Assembly: GCA_022818135.1 (NCBI GenBank) | Contig: JAFMSR010000002.1 | Coordinates: 50,541,870-50,605,869 of the forward strand | Direction: 5' to 3' | From: Saxidomus purpurata | Lineage: Eukaryota; Mollusca; Bivalvia; Venerida; Veneridae | DNA length: 64,000 nt | Shown here: positions 27,001-38,313 of the stretch, in pieces | Position numbering within the stretch: the stretch's first letter is position 1 | How the letters are laid out: the number at the start of each line of letters is the position of its first letter | The notes under the pieces: model-generated | The model's database searches: none | The model's input: only the letters and a program-made list of their open reading frames with translations | Told to the model about the DNA's origin: nothing | Position numbers and translations under genes: made by a program

Positions 27001-30000
27001 CAGGCTTTAACCTCTGGTAAGCCTGTTTTTGTCATTTTCAATAAAAATTTACCAATCCATAAAACCGTCACAGACTTAAAATGCTATAAAACGTAGATTA
27101 CTACACTTTGGAAGTAACATTTTTATGACAAATTTAGGACATGCATCCTCTGTAATGAGCATGTTTTTGCTGGTAATTGGAAGTCAAGAGTTCAAAATTC
27201 ATCTCTGGCATTTGTTGGCTACAGGAAAAAAGATTATTAGATGTTGTTTATGATCTGCTTGAATATATGTATGCATCCTCTGCCATGCTATATAGAATAT
27301 AATAAATAATGGCAATTATACAGGTTTCTTTACTTTTACATTCAGCATCTGGATGTCTTCTGCAATGTTCCATGAACATAGGTGTTAAATGCAGGGCTCA
27401 TGAAGAATTAAGTATATTATGTGTATCACTCTTTAAATAAATATAATCATGTAATCATTTTCACTGAATGAATATTTTCATATTGGTACAAACTAAGACA
27501 CAAAATGATCGAATACAACAACAACTAAAATGACTAAATAGACATTTGGAGTGGCTGATTATTTACCTTATAGTTTAGTTCCTTTACAGAAACTATCTGG
27601 GCAGTTCTGGATATGACTTTTTTTATCTATGTTAATTATCTAAACCATTGAAATGTTGTTAATACTATTTAGTAGCCTGTCATGATACAATTTTGAATCT
27701 GGAAAGTTTCTCAGACACAAACTTCCAGGCTCAATTAAAACCAGCCCTAGAACACCAACCTCTGTTTAGTTTTTGCTTGGCACTTGAATGAATATTTACA
27801 ACATTTTTATCAATACATGTCACTACATATTATTTGCTCCATAGATACCTGGGAATTTTTCAATTTTTTGCTTCCCTGAAAAAATGCTTGACACCACAAT
27901 AAATCTCGACATTTCTTACAGGAGTTCAAATAGGAGCTGACATTTGGTACCACCTATGATTGGTCTGGTCTGTTTTAGTTACAGATGAAATGGTGGGGAA
28001 CAAATTCACTGATTTAGACATCATATTTACAAATTTCTGTCAAAACTTATGCTCTAATCTATAACACCAATTTTTTTTTCTATTAACATGTTTGGTTTTA
28101 TTCAAAGCAGCAAGTAGAGAAGTTTAAAGCACGTAATTTTCTGGTGATATGCAAATGTCACAATAAAATGTTTCAACGAGCGGAAGTCAAGCAATAAAGG
28201 CCATGACATTGGAATCCTCTGGTACAGTCATGAAAACGGGTTAACGATACTCTGTCTATCTAAAGCATATTCATCAAGTCTACCGACAAGAAAAACCTGC
28301 TTAAATTAATTTTATTTTTTGTTTCCAGAGTAATTCTCATAAATATTTCAGCGACTGTACAGCCTCAGCTTCAATGAACATTAAAAAAAGAAAGAAAGTG
28401 ATATACAGACCAAAGTATAATAGGGACTACAATTATATAATTATCTTCTTTGAATTTTCGCAGAGAAAGAAAATTTTATTATATAGGAGAATCCAGTGAA
28501 GTGCCAAAACAAAAAAAGGAAGCAAACATGATCTATTTCTAGTTGTTTTCCCTTGGCTAAATGACTGCTACTACAGTTTAGTTTCTGAAACAGAAATGAC
28601 TGAGGTAGCTTCCCTTGATATACAATCACACCATTTGCAATAATATGCCACAATGATGGATGACTGTTTTTGTTGTTCTTGTTTAGTCAGCAGAAAGAAC
28701 AACTCTACCCTAAACTGATATATTAGGAGACATGCCTGGTAAAGTGTTTGAATGCTTTGATATGTAGGCACCTCATACATAATAAGTTACAGTATAAAAC
28801 ACTTTTTTCTAAATCTTTGCAGATCATCATTTTGTCATAACAGTAAAAATTGCAGATAATTTGACAGTGACAAAGTAAGACAAAGTTTCTCCAACTGTTC
28901 TGAACAAAAATCCTCTGTCTAAACAGTTACATAACAAGAGCTTGAACATAATAAAAATGCTACTGCTAGCATTATCTTTCCTAAAACAGTTGCTTTTTTC
29001 AAATACTGTGGTCCTTGTTGCAGAAAGCATTGCTGAAAATATTGACAGCAGGTTTGTTTGATGGTGCCTGGATTAATTTTTATGTCTATTTTATGTTTGG
29101 GTAGTCACAAAGATTTTCTTGATAGACAATCATATCTGCCATCACATAGACAAAATCCTTCTTGATTCCACCATCAGATATGAAAAAAAAATGTGGAGTC
29201 AACATCACAACAGCGGCACTGGCAGATTGGTTTTTCGCCATCACTGCATGTTTTTGTCATCATTGGTGGCTTCTTTTAGATGCGAAATCAACATAATGGC
29301 GCCAACAGCATCAATCAATAAATACAGATAAATCTTTCAAAAATTAACAGATATCTGAGAAGGTGAGATAATCTTTTTATGCCAATGAAATTTGGTTTTA
29401 CAGCACACCCAACAAAAAAGTTTTATCGAAAGAGATTTAATTGACTTGCTGGGGCTGACTCAAAAAATTTGAATAAAAACTTCAAAATAGATTCCTCACT
29501 AAAAAGCGCAGTGGATGTATTTGTTCTTGTCACAAAGGTTGAATTGGGAAAGAATTAGGTATGCAATGCAAGTAAATTACCCTTGAAGCAACAGCCATTC
29601 AAATAAAATTTTCAGCTTGGCTGGCATGCAAGTTTTCCTTATAAAAACTCAATGTTTTAATCAATTAATGTCCATTTATTCCATTGGGCTTTACAAAACA
29701 ACCTATTTTTTGCCTCTGGAATTTTTTTTATTAAATAAACCAGAACATTGGCTGGAATACTGACACAGCATTATTTTAAACATTTTTTCCTTTGTGCTTG
29801 AAGGGAGTAGACGGTATTACTAAAGTTGCTGGTTTGCTGCGGCAGAAATGTTTTTATGTTTTTAAGGGGTGAGATTAAGTTTCTCTCTCTCACTTTGTCC
29901 TTTTTTCTTTTCTTTTTTTGGTGATGGGGGGAATATTTGTCGGGAACAGATAAAAATCCTCCATTACTTGATCGGCACCAGTCCATTATAATTATCCATA

Positions 30001-30538
30001 TCATATTATCATATTTTTAAAACTTCACTTGCATTTAAGCAGTGGTAGTAATTGTCCTGGGTAAATTGCAGACTTGAACCTACCACCTGAAGGCAGAGCA
30101 GACAATGCCTTTATATTTACCGGTTGTGCTCCCTTCTATGTTCAATTCTGGTTTCCATCTTAAAGGAACCTAAGTTAAAAATAACATTACACTGGAAAAT
30201 TTTCAAGTCCAGCAAAAATATCATTGAATACAGCAAGCACACCACATGCATGTATGTTTTTTAACCGAATTAGATAGTTTTTGTACAGTCAATAACAGTA
30301 ATGAATTTTGCTAATCAAGCATATATAGGTAAAGTCATCCAATATTCATTGTATTGTCTAATTTAGTACCAAGTGGCATGAACAATGAAAATAACACTGC
30401 ATGAATGGTAACTTTCCATGATCAAATGGCAATCAAAAATTCTCATGGACTTGAACACAATTTTCAAATAAAGGACTTCTCTTCTTTGCATCTGTGATTC
30501 ATTTTGAAAACAAATGCATCAAATATTATATCTTTATC
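24050..30538. other. Intronic stretch without supported genes
   Basis: AT-rich sequence with no exon I can defend. A tRNA-like relic may lie near 30045-30135 (minus-strand GGTAGGTTCAAGTCTGC as a B-box-like segment). No satellite array was seen here. Confidence 0.5.
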
Positions 30539-31099
30539 AGTGCAACAACAACAACAGCAGTCAAATCCACAGCAGCATCGCAACATCAGTCAAATCCACA
30601 GTAGGAGCAATAGCAGTCAAATCCACAGCAGCAACAATAACAGTCAAATCCACAGCAGGAACAATAACAGTCAAATCCACAACAGCAACAATAGCAGTCA
30701 AATCTACAGCAGCATCAACAGGAGTCAAATCCACAGTAGTAACAATATCAGTCAAATCCACAGTAGGAACAAAAGCAGTCCAATCCACAGCAGCATCAAC
30801 AGCAGTCAAATCCACAGTAGCATCAACCAGTCCAATCCACAGTATGAAGGATAGCAGTGAAATCCGCAGTCGCAAAAGCATTAGTCAAATCCACAGCTGC
30901 AACAACAGCAGTGGAATCTACAGTTGCAATAACAGCAGTCAAGTCCACAGTAGCAACAACAGCAGTGGAATCTACAGTTGCAACAATAGCAGTCAAATCC
31001 ACAGTAGCAATAATAGCAGTGGAATCTACAGTTGCAACAACAGCAGTCAAATTTGTGGTAGCCACAACAGCTAAGCAACAACAGCAGAAAAATCCAAAG
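30539..31099. repeat. 27-bp CAG-rich minisatellite, left part
   Basis: Units of about 24-27 bp of the form GCAGTCAAATCCACAGCAGC-AACAATA. From about 30906 to 31065 two unit types alternate (GTGGAATCTACAGTTGCAA and GTCAAATCCACAGTAGCAA), giving a 54-bp higher-order repeat. Open frames here (NNSSQIHSS, VKSTAATIA and, on the minus strand, VDLTAIVA repeats) are present in several frames at once and are not evidence of a gene. Confidence 0.9.
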
Positions 31100-31102
31100 T
31101 AG

Positions 31103-31868
31103 CACTGCAACCCCGTTATAACGCGGTAGTCGGGGTCCAACTGGTCAGACCGCGTTATAAGTGAGACTCTTTTTATAACGCGGTCTGATCATCGGCCGCT
31201 GGTTTCTTGCATAACGCGTACATAACACGAGTACCCCACCCACCTAACTAAATTAAAGCATAATTATTGATGTTTAGCACGCATCATGTTTTTATGAAAT
31301 CGAGAGGTTAAATTGTAGAAAATAATGATTCTATGTAAAATAAATTAGTTAATTAAGCACGAAATTAAATGTATAAAAGAGAAATTCTTACGTAAATATT
31401 TGCTATTGAAAACGAAAGTACATCCATTTTCCGAAAATGATGGCTAAAGTGAAAGTACTTTTTTGCTAAAACAAACAATAACAGTTTTGTAATTGATTTA
31501 TTTAAGTTCAGGTAAGCCTGCAATCAAAGATGCGCAAACAAATATTAATTCACACGATTTAGAAGTTATTGTTTAACAAACAAAGAGGTCAGCTTGTGAA
31601 TAACGGAGCCGTGAAAAAATACCAGTAAGCCGTAATTGTTTTAACACTTCTTTGTTTATAGACGCTTGATACCGCGCAAGTGACAAAGATCAATTTACTA
31701 CCTGCCATGTTGTTTATTTACGTTTTCGAACATTTGTTTTGTATAGGGACAATGCTTTTTTTGACAGATATGATTTTGGTCGATCCCAAAATTTTTGGGA
31801 GCCAAGACCCAACCGCGTTATACCGGGATCCGCGTTATAACGATCCGCGTTATAACGAGGTCGCAGTG
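31103..31868. mobile_element. 766-bp non-autonomous DNA element with inverted ends (CACTG...CAGTG)
   Basis: Left end CACTGCAACCCCGTTATAAC, right end (reverse complement) CACTGCGACCTCGTTATAAC; both continue GCGG, so the terminal repeat is about 24 bp with two mismatches. TAG flanks both sides (31100-31102 and 31869-31871), suggesting a 3-bp target duplication (or TA if one end gained a base). Extra copies of the GTTATAACGCGG box lie just inside both ends. CACTG ends, a 3-bp duplication and sub-terminal repeats suggest the CACTA (EnSpm) superfamily; the AACCTCGTTATAACG motif also resembles pogo-like ends. No transposase frame is visible. Confidence 0.7.
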
Positions 31869-32098
31869 TAGCAACTATAGCAGTCAAACCCACAGCAGCA
31901 ACAATAGCAGTCAAATCCACAGCACAAACAATAGCAGTCAAATCCACAGCAGCAACAATAGCAGTAAAATCCACAGCAGTAGCAAAAGCAGTCAAATCCA
32001 CAAAGCAACAATAGCAGTCAAATCCACAGCAGAAGCAACAGCAGTCAAATCCACAACAGCAACAATAGCAGTCAAATCCACAGCAGCAACAATAGAAG
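31869..32098. repeat. 27-bp CAG-rich minisatellite, right part
   Basis: The same GCAGTCAAATCCACAGCAGC-type units as 30539-31099 resume directly after the inserted element and stop at about 32098. The two parts were one array before insertion. Confidence 0.9.
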
Positions 32099-33762
32099 TC
32101 TGCAATCATCCTTGTGAAGTCTGGTTAGAACTGGCTCGGTGTGGTTACAGAGAAGGTGCTGTTTCAAGGAGTTGTTGACAATGCACAACATCAAGCAGTC
32201 ACAATAGCTCACCATAAGCACTTTATGCTCAATGAAGCAAATAAATTGTAACTGTTCTTTTTCATTCAATCTAGATTATGAACATACAATTTTTCTTTTG
32301 TCCCCAAAACAGGGATGACCATATGTTGACAATGCAGGAGAAACTATGCCTCTTAATTATCATCAACTTTTTTTCTTAAATTTAAGAAGTTCAACTGGAA
32401 TTTATCAAAGGCTGGCCTTTTTACAGTATTTCACATGACTAATCTGGACAGTAATAACTATCAAAATTTAATCAAACCAAGAATTCTGAAATTTTTTTCA
32501 GTTAATATAAATTTAGAAATTTTTTTTAATGCTCATTTACAAACAACACTTTCCCATCAGCTGTCTTTCTGCAGTATATAAATGCTTTCATTTAAAACCA
32601 GTTGATGCTTTTTATCTGAAATTTTACAGCTTTTGGAATTGCAAATTTAGTTAACAAATTCCAACTTTCAGAAATTTCACTCCACATGTGTTTTTTTAAA
32701 TTCGGAAACAAGGAATCTCAAATTTCATTTCGCTGACTGATATGTCTTCGTAAAACAAATGACGTAAAAAACCAGAATTCAGCTTTCGAAATTACAACTT
32801 CTTCCGAACAAAAATTACTTGAAAGAGGAGAACAAGAAACTAAAAACACGTGAAATAATGTATAATCACTGTCAAGCTCTTCAAGTCAACTTCTGAACAA
32901 TTGTTTTATTTATACGATTCGATTAAAAGGAAATTCTTTCTATCGTTACAAGTTAATAAAACAAGGAGAGGAGTGTCATTTGATACTGGCAAAGTTACAA
33001 ATTTTATTTTCCAGTTAAACTGTTTTCCAATTACTTTAGATTGTCTGTTTCATTTTTTTATCTTCCGAATTTCCATGTTTTCTCTCGGCGATTCTAACTA
33101 TAATGGCAGGATCGTGATATGGAACGACACTTCTGAAATGTCAGAGTTTCTCTCTAGCCACAGTCTTCTGCTTGACTTCCACAAGACATTTCTAATTTGA
33201 ACAAAACATTTATTTCCAGACGGCATTAAATTGATTAAGACAATAAGAACTGGTTAGCTTTCCTTGCCAGAAAAAAAACTATCTCAGTTTTCATATACAG
33301 GCATCACATACAGGAGGAAATGTTGAAACATTACCAACAAATACTTGGCGGAATTGTCTGCGCTTCTTTGTTATTCTATCCCAGAGCTGACAAAAGGAAG
33401 TCTTTCAGATGTAGATATGAGAAATTAATGTAATTGTATTGTCTCAAATTGAACTTGAAGTTGCAATAAATTGCAAAATATCAACAAGATATTACTGTTG
33501 AAGTTAATTTCCTTGTCTTAGAATTTGTCTCAATCTTTGGATGTCGGGTTTGTGGGAAATTAATTTGATGTAAAAGAAAAAATGTAACCTTTTAATATCT
33601 TTGTACTGAAGTCCTCAGACAGTTTTGTTTAATATTCTGTTATCTTTATTATGAATTGTAGACAATTGTCTAACTTCTTTTGTGTTTACATTCAAGACAA
33701 ATACAATTGTATTAATTTCTAGTGCTGTTTTTATGTAATCTTTAAAAGTTTATTTTAAGATT
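32099..33762. other. Intronic stretch without features
   Basis: AT-rich. The 99-codon frame at 32901-33200 is Phe/Ile/Leu-rich with no recognisable domain or splice context; I leave it uncalled. Confidence 0.5.
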
Positions 33763-34103
33763 CAACAAGAGCTATGTTAGACATTTTTGGACACGGTACT
33801 GCATCTTAATGTCGTTTATGAATGTATGCAATTTGAGCCAATTCAGTTCAGTACTTAAGGAGTTAAGCATTGGCCCTGATTAGAAAAAGTCATAAAGGGA
33901 GATAATTAAAAAATATGACAAGCTGTACTTAAGATCCTTGTACACTGCACTTCCTCTCAATGTCCTATGTCTGTCTGTAAAGTTAAAATAAATTACCTTG
34001 AAAACTTCGTTAGTTATGTCCCGGATAAAAGTGTAACAAACAGACAGATGCACAAACAGAGCCCATTACCTAGCTATCCCCTCCACCAACGCGGGGGGAT
34101 AAT
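33763..34103 (+). mobile_element. Short Helentron-like element (single-unit relative of the 146-bp family)
   Basis: The probable start is CAACAAGAGCTATGTTAG. It contains CTTGTACACTGCACTTCCTC, shared with the 146-bp units at 18.1-19.2 kb, then a CAGACAGATG box. The 3' hairpin is TATCCCC ... GGGGGGATA (34075-34101). The left boundary is uncertain. Confidence 0.5.
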
Positions 34104-34292
34104 AAGGCACAAATAAATGCAATTCCAGTGAATATTACAGTTTTATCTTTCTATATGAAATCTGAAGGTTCTCATCCTGATCAGTCAAATCAAGAAATTC
34201 AAAGAAGTTCTCTTATTAAAAATAATACCTCTTAAAATTAAAAATAGTGCTATAAAACAGCTCTCTTATCTAATAAATGTCTCAAACCAAAG

Positions 34293-35218
34293 GGAAGCAA
34301 GACCAGTGACCATGCCAAACTGCAAATTGCCCTCTGCATGCATAGTGTCAAAGAAAAACTGCCCTGTGCATGCCTGAGGGAAGCAAGTGCCCAAGCTAAA
34401 CTGCCCTCTGCATGCCTGAGGGATGCAAGTGTCAAAGCCAAACTGCCCCCTGCATGTCTGAGGGATGCAAGTGTCAAAGCCAAACTGCTGTCTGCATGTC
34501 TGAGGGAAGCAAGTGTCAAAGCCAAACTGCCCTCTGCATGTCTGAGGGAAGCAAGTGCCCAAGCCAAACTGCCCTCTGCATGCATGAGGGATGCAAGTGC
34601 CAAAGCCAAACTGCCCTCTGCATGGTGTCCAAGCCAAACTGCCCTCTGCATGCCTGAGGGAAGCAAGTGTCCAAGCCAAACTGCCCTCTGCATGTCTGAG
34701 GGAAGCAAGTGTCCAAGTCAAACTGCCCTCTGCATGCCTGAGGGAAGCAAGTGTCCAAGCCAAACTGCCCTCTGCATGCCTGAGGGAAGCAAGTGTCAAA
34801 GCCAAACTGCCCTCTGCATGCCTGAGGGAAGCAAGTGTCCAAGCCAAACTGCCATCTGCATGTCTGAGGGAAGCAAGTGTCCAAGCCAAACTGCCCTCTG
34901 CATGCCTGAGGGAAGCAAGTGTCCAAGCCAAACTGCCCTCTGCATGCCTGAGGGAAGCAAGTGTCCAAGCCAAACTGCCATCTGCATGTCTGAGGGAAGC
35001 AAGTGTCAAAGTCAAACTGCCCTCTGCATGCCTGAGGGAAGCAAGTGTCCAAGCCAAACTGCCATCTGCATGCCTGAGGGAAGCAAGTGTCCAAGCCAAA
35101 CTGCCATCTGCATGTCTGAGGGAAGCAAGTTTCAAAGCCAAACTGCCTTCTGCATGCCTGAGGGAAGCAAGTGTCCAAGCCAAACTGCCTTCTGCATGTC
35201 TGAGGGAAGTAAGTGTTC
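34293..35218. repeat. 42-bp minisatellite, about 21 copies
   Basis: The unit contains GAAGCAAGTGTCCAAGCCAA then ACTGCCCTCTGCATGCCTGAGG; spacing is 42 bp (for example GAAGCAAG at 34660 and 34702), with near-identical copies. Single copies carry a 39-bp-like deletion (around 34625). Open frames exceed 200 codons in two frames on each strand (MPEGSKCPSQTALC and LASLRHAEGSLAWT type). This is the expected result of a 42-bp unit without stops and not evidence for a protein. Confidence 0.95.
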
Positions 35219-37816
35219 ATGTAACCTTGTAATCCTCTGCAAGGCTATCTTCAGATTTATGAAACTACTGGAACTGAAACTCAAATAATGACTTGCTTCA
35301 TACAATTAAGCCTTCTAAAATTTCTCCTCTAGCTTTTGGCTCATACATCAAACATTTGTGATTTAATTTTTTTTCAGAGAAAGACTTGGAGGCAATCAAT
35401 CAGTGATCAAATAAGGTAATTTCTTCTTACATCATTCCCCTTTCATCCATTCATTTGGGTATATAAAACATTAATAATTCACAATTTTAATTACAATCCT
35501 TCACAGCTGATGACACCCGTGTGTGTGAAATGGTAGCCCCTTGGGGAACACTGATTTAAACGTCAAAGTCAGCCAAAATGCAAATGTCTGCACTGTAAAA
35601 AGGCAGGAGGAATTCAATTAAAAAGCTTGAGTGATACAGTTTAAAATATACTGAAATTGTCATCAATAAATAATGTATGTCCCCTGATAGTAACGTCTGT
35701 GACAAAATGCTGGAAATTGTTTTCGGTAACCTAGCCAGCGCTGCTTCACACCTGGAAAGTAGAGGTGCCTCTCGGGAGTACGGAAATTGAGGAAATTCAA
35801 TTCTGCTGACTGATCATTTTCATCATTTACCATTAAAGCTGCTTTTTTACTTTGAATTAAGTCTAGCTTTGCCCTTGGGCTTATGTAAATTTGATAAATT
35901 TTTATCCGCTTTGACTTTGAGACTATTTAACCAGACTGCATCCAGTGTTTTACAGCAATCAATCTTTGAGACAAATACGAGCTCTTTCGATACAGCAGAA
36001 GCTAAACGAATATTAGCCTTAAGTATAGAATCTGATGACAGCGACATTTGTGCTTGTATTGAGAAGTCCTTCCTGCCTCAATATAATGCAAGCATTACAA
36101 TCTCCACGGAGTCAGACAGAGGACACTTTGATGAGTTGTTTGAAATAACTGTAATGACTGATCCCAGACTGACTGAATTTGAGCATTTTCTTACCACTGT
36201 TGCCAGTCAAGGGTTTGAACTAAATTAAATACAACCCCCAAACTCGTCAGCTCCTAGGTTAGGGCTTCTTGCAGGACTCTTAACATAATGATACACTACC
36301 CGCCGTTTTTGCACACAGGAAAGGGAAAATGAACCATATTAATCATATATCCACCATAGACAACTTTAAAACATAATTTTATGTAAACGTACATGCCAAT
36401 TTAACAGATTTTGGGTATATATAACCACAAGACTGTAAATCTTCTCAAAAACTGGTATTTTTCCAACAACTGTTTGTCTCCAAATCTATTCTGCTAACAC
36501 TTCATTTGTACATGTTAAACTTAATATTTTGTCAAGTTCTATTCAATATGTATGAAATTCATGCATTTTAAAATATTACAGAGCATCTCTTAAATACGTA
36601 GGAGACATGATGGCTAAGTGCTCTACCTTACTTTGTCTATTATTCTGTATTAATGATTCACAAAAACATAGCAGAACAAATTTTCAATTGTTTTAATGTA
36701 ATGAAGCACTCTGAAAATTATAAAACTTTGTAAAATGATTATATCTCTTGAAAATCATCATAAATTTGAAATTCTATGTAATTTTATAAGGAGCTCTAAA
36801 ACCTAGGATTGTATATGGTTATAGAATAGGATATTGTGAGTGCAACGCATTTGCATTAAGTGGTTTTTCGAAAATAAATCTCTAAGATTGTATAATTAAT
36901 GTACTCACGTGGTTTCACTCTATATGGTTATGAAAAGTTGAGTTGCCTGTGGGAAATGTTTGGCTTACAAGGGATTCAATTTCAAAAGTCTGCTCATTTT
37001 TGAAAAGATTCTGGTAGGCTGGTGTCTAATGACTCTGGGATATCTGGAATTTGACTTAATTAACAGAGTTTGATATAATGGCAGGCCAGTTTAAACTGGG
37101 TTTCACACTGATGCCTGTACTACTAAAGTACATTTTCTCCACCTGCACGTAATCAACAGTTTTACAGTCATGCAGCTAAATGCACTAGGTGCATCATATT
37201 TTTCTTTAAATAACCGCGGTATCCTGGTAGTTCAGTTGCTGCGGTTAAAATAAATCACATCTTAACAGGACTGAAACTTTGCCATGCTTTTGTAAAACAA
37301 AAACCTATTCTCCTATGAACTGATGCACTTTAAGCAAAGAAAAACTTCTAATTTTTGGTATAATACCTGACTCATTTAAGTTAAGGAGAACATGGCCTAC
37401 TGTTATCAATCTTTGTCAATGAGACAATTATTACGTGCGCGTGTATTTAATGGGATTGAACTAAAATGTACAAAAAATAAAACTGTCTTGTGTTGAATCC
37501 TGTATCAATGTTACTAAATGGAAAGATTTCTGTGCAGCAGTAGCAAGTGTTTTCAAACATTTTCAAGAATTTGCACATTGCTCAACCATTACAGTTTTTT
37601 TTTTACTTTCATGAACTTGTAGAAGTATGAGACCCTGAGCAGTATCCAGACAAAGTGTCAGTCTAATTGGAAAGAAAAAATTACTGGCAGCAAGTAAAGT
37701 CCACTGTGGAAGTTGTGCAGTAATGTATGGTTCAGAAACATCTTTTACAGAAATTTATGCTTTTAGTCACTTATTGTGCACAATTAGGATTATGGTTTGC
37801 GCTCAACTGTACTGGT
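35219..37816. other. Intronic stretch; one orphan frame
   Basis: Contains the unrecognised frame at 35869-36228. Otherwise AT-rich with no repeat structure that I can define. Confidence 0.5.
35869..36228 (+). CDS. Unrecognised open frame, possible terminal exon
   Basis: About 119 codons are open on the plus strand, outside any tandem array, ending in TAA at 36226-36228. There is no early ATG in the frame. However, a pyrimidine-rich stretch ending CTAG lies just upstream (about 35840-35866), so it could be the last exon of a spliced gene. The composition is protein-like: acidic and Ser-rich in the second half (SIESDDSDIC, TESDRGHFDELFEITVMTD) rather than Lys/Asn/Ile-rich like random frames here. 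I do not recognise a family. It lies inside the inferred STPG intron on the opposite strand. It could be a nested gene, a transposon fragment or chance; frames of similar length also occur in repeats nearby. Confidence 0.25.
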   Translation: MPLGLCKFDKFLSALTLRLFNQTASSVLQQSIFETNTSSFDTAEAKRILALSIESDDSDICACIEKSFLPQYNASITISTESDRGHFDELFEITVMTDPRLTEFEHFLTTVASQGFELN

Positions 37817-38313
37817 TTAGGCAATGATGTGTGCCCAAGGTAATGATGTGTGCCCAAGGCAATGATGTGCGCCCAAGGCAATGATGTGCGCCCAAGCTGA
37901 TTGCCCCCGCGCAATGATGTGCGCCCAGCAATGATGTGCGCCCAGCAATGATGTGCGCCCAAGGCAATGATGTGCGCCCAGCAATGATGTGCGCCCAAGG
38001 CAATGATGTGCGCCCAAGGCAATGATGTGCGCCCAAGGCAATGATGTGCGCCCAAGGCAATGATGTGCGCCCAAGGCAATGATGTGCGCCCAAGGCAATG
38101 ATGTGCGCCCAGCAATGATGTGCGCCCAAGGCAATGATGTGTGCCCAGCAATGATGTGCGCCCAAGGCAATGATGTGCGCCCAAGGCAATGATGTGCGCC
38201 CAGCAATGATGTGCGCCCAAGGCAATGATGTGCGCCCAAGGCAATGATGTGTGCCCAAGGCAATGATGTGCGCCCAAGGCAATGATGTGCGCCCAAGGCA
38301 ATGATGTGTGACC
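37817..38313. repeat. 19-bp CpG-bearing minisatellite, 26 copies
   Basis: The unit is CAATGATGTGCGCCCAAGG (19 bp), with a recurrent 17-bp variant ending CCCAG. I counted 26 copies of ATGATGTG. Copies are almost identical, and most keep the CG in GTGCGCCC although the surroundings are CpG-poor; a few carry the TG derivative (GTGTGCCC), mostly at the two edges. Because 19 is not a multiple of three all frames are visited in turn, giving three overlapping minus-strand frames of 172-194 codons (LGAHHCLGRTSLPWAHIIA), which are artefacts. Confidence 0.95.

Noticed and set aside
30504..32178. Gln/Ser-rich and VDLTA-rich frames, including a short poly-Gln run
   Set aside because: They are readings of the CAG-containing 27-bp array on both strands; no unique protein sequence is attached.
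34266..35288. Open frames of 213-316 codons on both strands
   Set aside because: They are readings of the 42-bp minisatellite, open in several frames on both strands at once, with no start context or non-repeat domain.
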